From positions 1 to 64,000 of the forward strand of contig NZ_CAMYBV010000012.1 in NCBI RefSeq assembly GCF_947254095.1: 64,000 bases of DNA, written 5' to 3'. The DNA is from an uncultured Mobiluncus sp. (GTDB lineage Bacteria > Actinomycetota > Actinomycetes > Actinomycetales > Actinomycetaceae). The position numbers and the translations under genes were made by a program. This document shows, one piece after another, positions 1 to 7,296 of this stretch (positions within the stretch are counted from its first letter, which is position 1; the number at the start of each line of letters is the position of its first letter). The notes below the pieces were generated by a model. That model did no database searches. It was not told where the DNA came from and saw only the letters and a program-made list of their open reading frames with translations.

Positions 1-174
1 CCACCCTCTCAGCACAATTGAATCGAGTAGTTCTTAGTGAGTGCTGGGATCTGTGCAGAGCTCTTCCCGATCGCATCCATTATCACTTCTTTCAACTGGA
101 CTCCGAAAACAAGCCAGATAGATGTTCTGCGTTGTCTACGCTTGCAGGGCAGCGTTCTCACATTCAAGACTTGG

Positions 175-485
175 CTATTTGAACTCGAGATCCTGTTCTC
201 CTTCATCCTCACGTAGGTCGACCAAGAGTCCAGGTCTGTCTGCTTCATCATTAGTGCCGAATACAAGTTCGGTCGCATCGTCACGGTCGAAGTGCGTGGT
301 TGGTGTGACGTCGGTGTTGTTGAGAACGATCAGTTGCCCGTAGTCGCCGCTGTCAACCATGTAGTCGAATAGGTTCCGTAGGAGCCCAGTCTTGGGTCTG
401 CCTGATTCGTCTCGGCTAGTGATGAGATTGTTGCCATCGGCTTGGTGTTCGAAGCCGAGTGTTGGCGTATCGATGACGACGATGT
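175..485 (-). pseudogene. C-terminal fragment of an SMC/Rad50-like ATPase
   Basis: Only the last ~100 residues of a large ATPase remain. The fragment begins with a Walker-B-like IVVIDTPTLGF stretch (minus strand, near 485-455). It then reads like the tail of SMC-type ATPases, with LLRNLFDYMVDSGDYGQLIV and an acidic C-terminus, and stops at 175-177. Upstream of about 485 the frame stays open but the sequence on the opposite strand becomes recognisable phage DUF2815 protein, so the gene is cut by a rearrangement. No N-terminal P-loop is present in the window. The exact ATPase family is uncertain; a defence or phage ATPase is possible. Positions 1-174 beyond the stop hold no gene that I can support. 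Confidence 0.5.
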
Positions 486-783
486 GGAACGAGACGACGA
501 GGCATACCACGACGCGTACTTCGTCAACGCGAACAGCCTCACCCCACCCCAGATTGTCGACGAGAACGTCGCCCCGATCCTGGACCGCGCCCAGGTGTAC
601 TCCGGGTGCTTCGCGCGTGTGTCCTTGACGTTCTACGCGTTCAACACCAACGGCAACAAGGGCATCGCCTGCGGTCTTGGAAACATTCAGAAGACCCGCG
701 ACGGGGAGCCTCTGGGTGGTGGCCACGTGTCCGCCCAGTCCGACTTCGGGCCGATGACCTCGGCTGACGATTTCCTCAACTAG
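484..783 (+). pseudogene. DUF2815 phage ssDNA-binding protein, C-terminal fragment
   Basis: The frame ends with the signature of the DUF2815 family, a phage single-stranded-DNA-binding protein type: FVNANS, PQIVDENVAPILDR, YSGCFARVSLTFYAFN and GIACGLGNIQKTRDGEPLGG. Homology begins around 490; the family's N-terminal half is missing and is replaced by antisense of the ATPase fragment. A GTG at 442 could open the frame, but it lies inside foreign sequence and has no convincing ribosome binding site. It is probably a relic of a prophage replication module, consistent with the DNA polymerase remnant downstream. Confidence 0.75.
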
Positions 784-797
784 AAGGGAGGGACATC

Positions 798-983
798 ATG
801 TGGGAAAGCATCGCGACTCTTGTCGTGGCCGTGTGGGTGCCTCTGTCTATCCCAATCGCCATCGGCTTTGTTGCCATGGTGATCCATGAGCGCAACCACG
901 CTCGCAACCTCGACGAGATCACGAAGAAGCTCAAGGCGAACAACGACCGGTTCCACGCCCTCAATGACCACATCATCGTCTAA
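798..983 (+). CDS. small membrane protein, phage-type
   Basis: Encodes 61 residues. The ATG is preceded by a strong ribosome binding site (AAGGGAGGG, 784-792). Residues ~3-29 form one hydrophobic helix (VVAVWVPLSIPIAIGFVAMV); the rest is a charged tail (HERNHARNLDEITKKLKANN) that may be helical. It lies 14 bp after the DUF2815 fragment and ahead of the DNA polymerase fragment, so it belonged to the same phage-like gene run. Function unknown. The intact start and RBS suggest it could still be translated if any promoter reads through. Confidence 0.45.
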   Translation: MWESIATLVVAVWVPLSIPIAIGFVAMVIHERNHARNLDEITKKLKANNDRFHALNDHIIV

Positions 984-994
984 GCCCTGAGCGT

Positions 995-1032
995 GGAGGC
1001 ACCCTTTCTGCACCTGTGGGAGGGGTGCCTCC
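995..1032 (+). terminator. 10-bp perfect hairpin between phage remnants
   Basis: GGAGGCACCC (995-1004) pairs perfectly with GGGTGCCTCC (1023-1032) around an 18-nt loop. It lies between the small membrane protein and the DNA polymerase fragment. There is no T-run behind it, so it may be a weak terminator, an mRNA-stabilising stem or a protein-binding site. Confidence 0.35.
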
Positions 1033-1060
1033 ATTGTCAATTCACCTGGAGAAACTGCTC

Positions 1061-1230
1061 ATGCGAAGCCTTGCCATTGACCTTGAAACCTTCAGCACCA
1101 CGAACCTGAAAACATCTGGCGTGTACCCGTATGCCGCCGACCCAGGCTTTGACCTCCTCCTGTTCGGATACGCCGTCGACGGCGGTGACGTTCAGGTCGT
1201 TGACCTCGCACGCGGAGACAAGCTGCCCGC
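1061..1230 (+). pseudogene. phage family A DNA polymerase, N-terminal fragment
   Basis: ATG at 1061 follows a GGAG at 1047-1050. The first ~56 residues match the start of phage-type family A DNA polymerases: SLAIDLETF (exonuclease motif with D and E), GVYPYA, FDLLLFGYA, VQVVDLA and KLPA. The match stops abruptly near 1230, where sequence in another frame becomes a serine recombinase tail. Only the beginning of the 3'-5' exonuclease domain survives; the polymerase palm is absent. Confidence 0.7.
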
Positions 1231-1680
1231 CAGGCTGACATTGCCCAGGCAATCGACGAGACCGTTGTCCTCATGACACAGCTCATCGCCAACAACGCCA
1301 CCACCGCCCACAACCCCGACGAGTACGACCGCAAATACGCCCACCTCGAAGACCGCCACCACCAACTCGACCTCGAGCACACGCGCATCAGCCAGCAAAT
1401 CGAAAACCTACGGCAGCGCCGAGCCCAAGCCGCCACCGCACGCGACTACCTCGCCAGCCAGCCGCCACTCGAATACTCCGACCATGCGTGGAACATCCTC
1501 ATCGACCATGCCACCATCAACACCGACGGCAGGATCGACCTGCACATCAAAAACTCGGCAAAAGAGCGAATCTCACCCTGCACCCTTGAGACAGCTTCGT
1601 TCTCAGACGCTCCCACTGTCGACACACAATTTGGCGTTGAAACCCTCACCCTCGATTTGAAACCCTCGCACCTCGTTTGA
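1231..1680 (+). pseudogene. large serine recombinase, C-terminal fragment
   Basis: The frame opened at about 1231 (QADIAQAIDETVVLMTQLIA) resembles the end of large serine recombinases. It has the coiled-coil NATTAHNPDEYDRKYAHLED, a helical stretch and the closing WNILIDHATINTDGRIDLHI motif before about 1550. The catalytic serine domain, recombinase domain and zinc ribbon are missing. After about 1560 homology fades and the frame runs into the 20-bp repeats, ending at 1678-1680. A remnant of an integrase from a mobile element, fused to the polymerase relic by deletion. Confidence 0.6.
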
Positions 1681-1786
1681 AACCCTGGCACCCGTTCTGA
1701 AACCAAGATGCCGTTTGTATCAAAATGAACGTCTAAGTGACCAGACGGATACAGGGCGGAACTGGCACGCATCTGTTTTGTCGACA
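1617..1786. mobile_element. possible solo end or remnant of an IS21-like element
   Basis: The segment is bounded by two copies of the palindrome TGTCGACA (1617-1624 and 1779-1786) and contains the four 20-bp units. No transposase gene lies between them. IS21-type elements carry multiple short terminal repeats; an internally deleted element or fused ends would look like this. Inference only, as the octamer is short enough to recur by chance. Confidence 0.25.
1637..1704 (+). repeat. four 20-bp tandem units starting TTGAAACC
   Basis: Units start at 1637, 1657, 1677 and 1697 with an exact 20-bp period. Each begins TTGAAACCCT (the last is CTGAAACC), followed by a CA/CC-rich half. Short repeated blocks of this type are characteristic of the ends of IS21-family elements, where they bind the transposase. 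They overlap the decayed recombinase frame and end its coding potential. Confidence 0.6.
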
Positions 1787-1894
1787 ATGAAATCCCAGCT
1801 TTAGATGGCATTCTAAGTCACAGATTTTCCGTGTCCCTACCTGACTTAAAACCGCGCTGGCAAAAACAGCGGAGGAGGCTTTTCAGGAAACAGG

Positions 1895-3037
1895 TCATAA
1901 CACGCCTGTTGGTGTTGGTGTAGACAGTTTAGGAAACTCGACCACATTATTCGAACCTGGTTGATGGTAAGGAAGATTAGCCCAGGAAGATATATGGGTG
2001 GCTTTTACACCAGTAGCCCGACTAGCCATGTCAATAGTGCGGTTTGGCCAAGCCTTTTTTAAGGCTTGGGCGAGGAGCTGAGGGGTTTCAACAGGGACGT
2101 TTACCGGTTCCTGATTTCGCCAACCCCGACTCGATATTTGGATGAAGAGTGCTCGCTGACGCTGTGAACTAATAATCCCTAAACGGTTCGCTCGTTTCAC
2201 CAAAGCCGCCGCACTAATCCCGTAACGTGCTTTCAGCCGTAAAAAACTGGTTAGGGGGGTAGTTTCTGTGATTGAAGAACACATAACATCGGCGGGAACA
2301 AGCAGGGCACCAGCGAAATCGAAAGCCCGAGATTCCTCTAAACCTCTGGGCTTAGGCTGCGTACACAAATCCAGGTCATAAATGAGATGCCCAAGCTCGT
2401 GAGCGATTGTAAGCCGCTGAACCGCACCATCCAATTGACCTACACAACAAACAAGAGGTCTGGTCTCATAACGCGAAGGCCTTGAAATCCCCGAATGTTT
2501 CCCATCACAAACATCTAAATGGTTTAAAGGCGAAATCACCCCCACCCCGAGACGCTCAACAAACCGCACCATGTTACGTATAGGTTCAACTTCTCCCACA
2601 CCCCCGAGGACACGAACTGCTCTAGCGACACGTTCCGTGTCATCATCAAAATCAGCCGGGATCGGTAAACAGGCAGTTTTATAGCCCGATTTTTCAGACG
2701 TGACACGCCATAATCTGGCTGCCTCTCTAAAAATCCCCGCAATCTGCTTATCCATACGTTTAGTAGAAGAAGCCAGTTTTCTCCAGGTTACAACCGCATT
2801 TTCCTGAGGCAAACGATTGACAGAGAAAAACTCTATCGGCACACCAAAAATATCTGCCGCTCGTGACGCGACCGATAGAGAAAGACTCAATTCACCCTGT
2901 ATCACCCGCGAAAGCCAAGCCTGTGACTTGTCCAACTCGCACGCTAACTCCGTTATTGTCAAAGCCTCGATTTCGGCAAGGTCAAGGAGACGCTCACCGT
3001 GCAAAACACCGAATCTAGCCTCTGACAGCTGTTCCAT
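1895..3037 (-). CDS. XRE-family HTH and ImmA/IrrE-type zinc metallopeptidase
   Basis: Encodes 380 residues from the internal ATG at 3037. Residues ~25-70 form an XRE helix-turn-helix (TITELACELDKSQAWLSRVI). Residues ~205-245 carry the peptidase site: AHELGHLIYD (HExxH at 213-217) and ESRAFDFAGALLVP, which supplies the third zinc ligand. Proteins of this COG2856 architecture cleave or relieve repressors and often sit in phage, conjugative elements or toxin-antitoxin loci. The 3037 start is chosen because earlier ATGs would make a long overlap with the upstream gene; this start overlaps it by 23 bp, indicating translational coupling. The gene is intact, unlike the debris to its left. Confidence 0.85.
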   Translation of the reverse strand: MEQLSEARFGVLHGERLLDLAEIEALTITELACELDKSQAWLSRVIQGELSLSLSVASRAADIFGVPIEFFSVNRLPQENAVVTWRKLASSTKRMDKQIAGIFREAARLWRVTSEKSGYKTACLPIPADFDDDTERVARAVRVLGGVGEVEPIRNMVRFVERLGVGVISPLNHLDVCDGKHSGISRPSRYETRPLVCCVGQLDGAVQRLTIAHELGHLIYDLDLCTQPKPRGLEESRAFDFAGALLVPADVMCSSITETTPLTSFLRLKARYGISAAALVKRANRLGIISSQRQRALFIQISSRGWRNQEPVNVPVETPQLLAQALKKAWPNRTIDMASRATGVKATHISSWANLPYHQPGSNNVVEFPKLSTPTPTGVL

Positions 3038-3668
3038 CGACACCAGTTTCCTCTGATAAGTCAGCGAAGAAGTCTGTATCTTCGGGATAACTCTTAAACT
3101 CAAGTCCAGACTCAATGTAATCAGAGTTAGGAATATCAAGACTCAAATCGATAGGTGTTTTCTCGCCCCAACGTCCAGGAGCGACAGGGTGAACGATTCG
3201 CAAACTGAATCCATCCTCTCGCTGTGTGGAATCCAGAAAGTCCCAAAGAAGCAGCAAATTCGTTTGAGGAGGACAGTCGCTCGACTCTGACCAGTCAAAC
3301 AATGAAGGCTGCCAATAACAGCGACGTGCCTGGTTACGCCCGGCGGCAGGAACTCCACCAGGATACGTAGCCCGCCGTTCTTTCAAATACCTCAGCCTTA
3401 TCCCCGACTCATCATCGCAAAGATAAATTTGAACCATCTTTGTCGTGTCACCACCTAAAGTCCACCCTTGAGGCAGTCCCAAGTCCAACAATGATTCTCT
3501 AAAACAAGGACGCATCAACATGGGTCTGGTTGAAGGATAAACACGATGATCAAGCCCCCTAGCGCGGGCTTCAGAATCAGCCAACGCCCCAGCCTGCGCT
3601 TCCCAAAGATACTGGCTGAGTTGAAAAACCTTTTGAACACGAACCCGGAGTGTTTCATTTTGTGTCAT
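3015..3668 (-). CDS. unrecognised partner of the XRE/ImmA gene
   Basis: Encodes 217 residues. ATG at 3668 is preceded on the minus strand by AGGAGG about 10 nt upstream. No signal peptide or membrane segment is visible. The sequence has a helical N-terminus (VQKVFQLSQYLWEAQ), a Trp-rich centre (CYWQPSLFDWSESS) and an acidic C-terminal region. I do not recognise a family. Its stop lies inside the start of the XRE/ImmA gene, so the two form a bicistronic unit. By analogy with XRE-COG2856 pairs it could be the regulated effector, toxin or substrate, but that is inference. Confidence 0.7.
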   Translation of the reverse strand: MTQNETLRVRVQKVFQLSQYLWEAQAGALADSEARARGLDHRVYPSTRPMLMRPCFRESLLDLGLPQGWTLGGDTTKMVQIYLCDDESGIRLRYLKERRATYPGGVPAAGRNQARRCYWQPSLFDWSESSDCPPQTNLLLLWDFLDSTQREDGFSLRIVHPVAPGRWGEKTPIDLSLDIPNSDYIESGLEFKSYPEDTDFFADLSEETGVDGTAVRG

Positions 3669-3804
3669 ATTATTACAACCTCCTGATTTTAGTAATCATA
3701 TTACCCGTTTTTTTCCACGGTTCTGACTCCCTCGCTGTGCTGATGGATGTTGCGCGTTAAAGGGTGAAGGATCTGCCTCTGGGTGGGGTTTTTTCATAAC
3801 AAAC

Positions 3805-3880
3805 GGGGCTATAGCGCAGCTGGTAGCGCATCTGCTTTGCAAGCAGAGGGTCGGGGGTTCGAGTCCCCCTAGCTCCACCA
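3805..3880 (+). tRNA. tRNA-Ala (anticodon UGC)
   Basis: A 76-nt cloverleaf. The acceptor stem GGGGCTA pairs with TAGCTCC, the D-arm is AGCGCAGCTGGTAGCGC, the anticodon stem TCTGC/GCAGA encloses TTTGCAA (anticodon TGC), the T-arm contains GGTTCGAGTCC, and CCA is encoded. tRNA genes beside gyrA are common in actinobacteria. Its position between a decayed mobile region and a toxin-antitoxin pair makes it a plausible historical integration site, although no duplicate of its 3' end was seen in the window. Confidence 0.97.
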
Positions 3881-3988
3881 GACGAACAGGTCCGCAGGTC
3901 AGGGCGATTTGAGAGTCGCTAAATCGAGTAAACCCCACCCACATTTTGGAAACAGCGTTGGTGTCGAGGATGCGTGTGAGAAATTGGC

Positions 3989-4037
3989 GATTAAATCGGG
4001 GTTGCTGGTCTATATAGCCACGAACCCCGATTTAATC
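3989..4037. repeat. 15-bp perfect inverted repeat, AT-rich
   Basis: GATTAAATCGGGGTT (3989-4003) and AACCCCGATTTAATC (4023-4037) are perfect inverted repeats separated by 19 bp, followed by a further partial copy (GATTTAAT at 4041-4048). It lies in the ~350-bp gap 3881-4231 that otherwise holds only the tRNA downstream region and the toxin-antitoxin promoter. It could be a terminator, a regulator site or an element end. Confidence 0.6.
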
Positions 4038-4179
4038 ACCGATTTAATACATAACCGAACCCCCGCAGCTCATTTTTTGCTTTAGTAAGACGAGCAGTCG
4101 GCACCTACTGCGGAATCGGAACATGAACGGGTTGAAAACGCTCAGTCAGGCTGTAGCAAATCAGATATTGACCAGAGGT

Positions 4180-4209
4180 ATGTAAGACATTATCATAATA
4201 ATGTAAGAC
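4180..4209 (+). promoter_or_regulatory. operator-like repeats upstream of the toxin-antitoxin pair
   Basis: Two direct copies of ATGTAAGAC (4180-4188 and 4201-4209), exactly 21 bp apart, surround the palindrome CATTAT-CATA-ATAATG (4188-4203). This lies just upstream of the antitoxin start, where DinJ/RelB-type antitoxins autoregulate through palindromic sites. Helical-phase spacing supports binding on one DNA face. Confidence 0.5.
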
Positions 4210-4231
4210 GTTGATCGCTGGAAGGTGTCAA

Positions 4232-4498
4232 ATGAGTTCAGTTACAATCCGCGTTGATACTGCTACGAAAGAGGCTGCTGCCTCCATCGCAGAGGATTTC
4301 GGCTTTGATTTATCTTCTGTCACCCGCGCTTTTTACCGTCAGATGGTGCGGGAACGGCGCATTCCACTGAGCCTGTCCTACCCAGAGCCCAACGAGGAGT
4401 CGAAAAAATCGATTCACGAAGCCGAGGAAATCATCGCCCAAGGCGGCACGGGGCGTTTCAAAAATGCCCAAGAAATGTTTGACGACCTGGGAATTTAA
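4232..4498 (+). CDS. RelB/DinJ-family antitoxin
   Basis: Encodes 88 residues from ATG 4232, which has GGAAGG upstream. The N-terminal ribbon-helix-helix (SSVTIRVDTATKEAAASIAE, then FGFDLSSVTRAFYRQMV) is the DinJ/RelB DNA-binding fold. The acidic C-terminal half (EESKKSIHEAEEIIAQG) would wrap the toxin. The toxin gene starts 3 bp after its stop, a normal coupled arrangement. Expected to neutralise the toxin and repress the operon through the repeats upstream. Confidence 0.88.
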   Translation: MSSVTIRVDTATKEAAASIAEDFGFDLSSVTRAFYRQMVRERRIPLSLSYPEPNEESKKSIHEAEEIIAQGGTGRFKNAQEMFDDLGI

Positions 4499-4501
4499 TT
4501 T

Positions 4502-4798
4502 ATGGCACCACTGATTCCCGATTACACCCCCAGCTTTCAACGCGATATTAAATCTCTTAAACGTAAGCATCGAGACACGACTGTGTTGCATGAAGTCATC
4601 AGGCTCATTCTCGAAAATACCCCGGCATCTCAGGATGAGCTGCGTCGACGCCACAACGCGCATACGTTGAAGGGTAGTTGGGCAGGAAGCAACGAATGCC
4701 ATGTGGCCAATGTTGGTGATTGGCTCTTGGTGTGGCGCACGGGCAACGGCATCGCCGTGTTTCAACGCACAGGCAGCCACGACGACATCTTTCGGTGA
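4502..4798 (+). CDS. YafQ/RelE-type mRNA interferase toxin
   Basis: Encodes 98 residues, a normal length for YafQ. The sequence shows FQRDIKSLKRK, then HTLKGSWAGSNECHV, GDWLLVWR and the closing RTGSHDDIF, matching the conserved His/Asp/Trp pattern and terminal TGSHxDLF of YafQ-like ribosome-dependent endoribonucleases. The family cleaves mRNA at the ribosomal A site. Directly follows its antitoxin. Both genes are intact. Confidence 0.88.
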   Translation: MAPLIPDYTPSFQRDIKSLKRKHRDTTVLHEVIRLILENTPASQDELRRRHNAHTLKGSWAGSNECHVANVGDWLLVWRTGNGIAVFQRTGSHDDIFR

Positions 4799-4892
4799 AT
4801 AATTTGTCACTGGTCGGCGGACGTTATCCTAAGTACATCCCCGCCACTGCGCGGGAGTTCCGTGCGGCGTGGTTTTTTGATAGGTTCGAGAC

Positions 4893-6113
4893 ATGAGTAA
4901 AACCCCTGAAACGCCGGACCTGTTGGTGGTTGGTACCGGCTTATTTGGCCTCACCATCGCCCGCGAAGCCGCCGAAGCTGGCTATAAAGTCGTCATGATT
5001 GATCGCCGCCCCCACTTGGGTGGTAACGCCTGGTCCGAACCCGAGGCCCAGACCGGCATCGAAGTTCACAAGTACGGCGCTCACCTCTTCCACACCTCCA
5101 ACCAGCGCGTGTGGGACTACGTCAACCGCTTTACCAAGTTCACGCCTTATATCCATAAGGTTTACACGACGGTTCACGGAGAGGTTTTCCCCATGCCCGT
5201 GAACCTCGGCACCATCAATCAATTCTTCCACGCCGCCTACACTCCCGACCAGGCTCGCGAACTCATCGCCCGGCAAGCCGAGGAAATCCAAGGTGAGGAC
5301 GCCAACGAAAACTTCCGCACCAAAGGCATCTCCCTGGTCGGAAAGCCCCTGTTCGAAGCCTTTTTCGAGGGCTACACCGCGAAACAGTGGCAAACCGACC
5401 CCACCGAGCTGCCGGCCTCCATCGTGTCCCGCCTGCCGGTTCGCTACAACTACGACAACCGCTATTTCAACGATACTTACGAGGGTTTACCGGTTGACGG
5501 ATACGGCGCCTGGCTGACGAACATGGCCACCCACGAAAACATCACCGTCCACCTGGGCGTGGACTTTTTCGACGAAAGCCCCGAAAATCCCTGGTCAAAA
5601 GCCGCTACGGTCGGCCGTCTGCCCGTCGTCTACACCGGGCCGATTGACGAATACTTTGCCTACAGCGAGGGCGAGCTGGGGTGGCGCACCATCGACCTGG
5701 AACTGGAAGTGAAACCGACTGGGGACTTCCAAGGCTGCCCGGTCATGAACTACGGCGACCCCTCCGTGCCCTACACGCGTATTCACGAGTTCCGCCACTT
5801 CCACCCCGAACGCGCCGAGCGCTACCCCGCGGACCAGACCGTCATCGCTCGGGAATACTCTCGCTTTGCCCAGCGCGGCGACGAACCGTACTACCCCATC
5901 AACAAAGAAACCGACCGCCAACGCCTTGTGAAGTATCGCGAACTGGCCGCCGCCGAACCAAACGTGCTGTTCGGCGGACGCTTGGGCACCTACAAATATT
6001 TGGATATGCATATGGCCATCGGTTCCGCCCTGTCGCGTGCCCAAGCGGTGGTGCTGCCGCATCTGCGCGGGGAGCGTGCCTCCCTCTCCTTTGTGGCCGG
6101 ACAGGACGAATAG
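4893..6113 (+). CDS. glf: UDP-galactopyranose mutase
   Basis: Encodes 406 residues. It converts UDP-galactopyranose to UDP-galactofuranose using reduced FAD. The N-terminal dinucleotide fold (LLVVGTGLFGLTIARE, residues ~10-25) and MIDRRPHLGGNA are typical, as are GAHLFHTSN, the Arg/Tyr-rich substrate region (RLPVRYNYDNRYFNDTYEGL) and the C-terminal GRLGTYKYLDMHMAIGSAL. Length is standard. The downstream transporter and family 2 glycosyltransferase suggest a cell-surface glycan role, possibly galactofuranose-containing polymer. The RBS before ATG 4893 is weak (GGTTCGAG). A T-run at 4869-4877 may end toxin-antitoxin transcription. Confidence 0.96.
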   Translation: MSKTPETPDLLVVGTGLFGLTIAREAAEAGYKVVMIDRRPHLGGNAWSEPEAQTGIEVHKYGAHLFHTSNQRVWDYVNRFTKFTPYIHKVYTTVHGEVFPMPVNLGTINQFFHAAYTPDQARELIARQAEEIQGEDANENFRTKGISLVGKPLFEAFFEGYTAKQWQTDPTELPASIVSRLPVRYNYDNRYFNDTYEGLPVDGYGAWLTNMATHENITVHLGVDFFDESPENPWSKAATVGRLPVVYTGPIDEYFAYSEGELGWRTIDLELEVKPTGDFQGCPVMNYGDPSVPYTRIHEFRHFHPERAERYPADQTVIAREYSRFAQRGDEPYYPINKETDRQRLVKYRELAAAEPNVLFGGRLGTYKYLDMHMAIGSALSRAQAVVLPHLRGERASLSFVAGQDE

Positions 6114-6120
6114 CCCAGAC

Positions 6121-6285
6121 GGGTGTCCTATAACCGGTGAAAAACCGGATATTTCGCTACCATTAACTCAGGCAAACCCGAATCTCCGGTCAGGCACCCG
6201 CTAACCGGGTCGGGGACCCTGCGGAATCTCCGCCCACCGACCCCGGCAAACCCGCCAACCGTGCAGGTCAGCCTCTATCGAGAGG
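6121..6285 (+). ncRNA. structured 5' leader of the DMT transporter gene (unassigned)
   Basis: The 178-bp gap before the TTG start is rich in nested complementarity. CCGGGTCGG (6205-6213) pairs with CCGACCCCGG (6237-6246) with one bulge, and inside it GCGGA (6221-6225) pairs with TCCGC (6229-6233) around a 3-nt loop. Conserved-looking purine strings (CCCGAATC, GCTAACC, GGGGACCC) resemble pieces of c-di-AMP (ydaO/yuaA) riboswitches, but their order does not fit that consensus completely. It may be a riboswitch or only a GC-rich leader. Confidence 0.3.
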
Positions 6286-6291
6286 ACAGTC

Positions 6292-7296
6292 TTGGAACAC
6301 AACCTACCCCTCGCCATCGCTTTGCAGGTGATTGGGTCGTTCTGTTTCGCCCTGGCTGCCCGGTATCAAAACAGCGCTATTCGCCACGAGGTCAAACACA
6401 ATCAAAGCCGGCGGCGCCTGAAGTCCGCCCAACTCCTGGCGAGCCTGAAAAACCGCCGGTGGTGGCATGGGTTATTGCTGATGGGAGTGTCTTTGGGGTG
6501 CCAGATTACCGCCCTGTTTTTTGCCCCAGTCACGGTGGTGCAGCCCGTGGGATTGCTGGCTTTCCCCTGGTCCATGATTTTGCAGGCACGCGTCGCTCAC
6601 CAGCGGATTCGCAAGCGCGAGGGGGCTTTGGTAGCGATGACGGTGCTGGCCACCGGCGTTTTCACTTTCCTGGTGTCCTACTATTCCGCACCCGATCAGC
6701 CCCTCACGGCCATCAAAGTCTTTATCGGCGCCATCACGATTTATATTCTGGCCGGGTCTTTCGGGGCGTTGGGCGCAAAAGGGCCGCGCGTGTGGCGTTC
6801 GTTTTTTTGGGGCAGCGGTGGGGCTATGTTCTACGGTCTGGAAGCCTCGTTGGTGCGTACTCTCATCATCTTTGTCCGCCAGCATAACTGGGTGGACAAC
6901 CCGATGTTCTGGATAGTCCTGGTGGTTTTGGTCATTGGTTCGATGACCGCCGGCTGGATGGTGCAGCAGGGTTACGCCACCGGACAAGCCGAGCTGGTCG
7001 TCGCGTCGATGACCATCACGTCGCCCATCATCGCGGTGTGTTTCGGCATCGCCGTACTGGGAGAGGGCAAGAACTTCACCTGGGGAGTTGCGTTAGGAAT
7101 CATCGCCTGCGGACTGGTCGCCATCGCCGGAATCGTCGGGCTGACCCACTTGAAAGCCCATCAGCCCATCGTTTTGGAACACACCGCCGGAATCGCTATC
7201 GATTCACCCTCGGCTCACGAGGAACAGGCCGACCCCACGAACCGTTCGGACGGGCCCGGCACGCCGGGGCCGGACACGCCCACCGAAGTTAGTTGA
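6292..7296 (+). CDS. DMT/NIPA-like multi-pass membrane transporter
   Basis: Encodes 334 residues from TTG 6292, chosen because GAGAGGA (6280-6286) lies just upstream. About nine hydrophobic helices are visible (LAIALQVIGSFCFALAA, ALVAMTVLATGVFTFLVS, FWIVLVVLVIGSMTAGWM and others). Conserved turns such as VTVVQPVGLLAFPW and the final AVLGEGKNFTWGVALG fit the EamA/NIPA branch of drug/metabolite transporters. The substrate is unknown; NIPA relatives are proposed Mg2+ carriers. The last ~40 residues are a hydrophilic, Pro/Asp-rich cytoplasmic tail. The stop overlaps the convergent glycosyltransferase stop by 8 bp. Confidence 0.8.
   Translation: MEHNLPLAIALQVIGSFCFALAARYQNSAIRHEVKHNQSRRRLKSAQLLASLKNRRWWHGLLLMGVSLGCQITALFFAPVTVVQPVGLLAFPWSMILQARVAHQRIRKREGALVAMTVLATGVFTFLVSYYSAPDQPLTAIKVFIGAITIYILAGSFGALGAKGPRVWRSFFWGSGGAMFYGLEASLVRTLIIFVRQHNWVDNPMFWIVLVVLVIGSMTAGWMVQQGYATGQAELVVASMTITSPIIAVCFGIAVLGEGKNFTWGVALGIIACGLVAIAGIVGLTHLKAHQPIVLEHTAGIAIDSPSAHEEQADPTNRSDGPGTPGPDTPTEVS

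Noticed and set aside
9..174. A small gene downstream of the ATPase fragment at the left edge
   Set aside because: Only a short minus-strand frame (ending at 9) is possible, it overlaps the ATPase tail, and it has no recognised motif.
3805..3880. tRNA-Ala as a proven integration site
   Set aside because: No duplicated 3' tRNA segment or tyrosine integrase is present in the window; only the location is suggestive.
3696..3944. 82-residue minus-strand frame across the tRNA-Ala gene
   Set aside because: The peptide is a translation of the tRNA complement, a common artefact; it has no independent support.
4825..4877. Intrinsic terminator after the toxin gene
   Set aside because: A T-run exists at 4869-4877, but no convincing stem precedes it.
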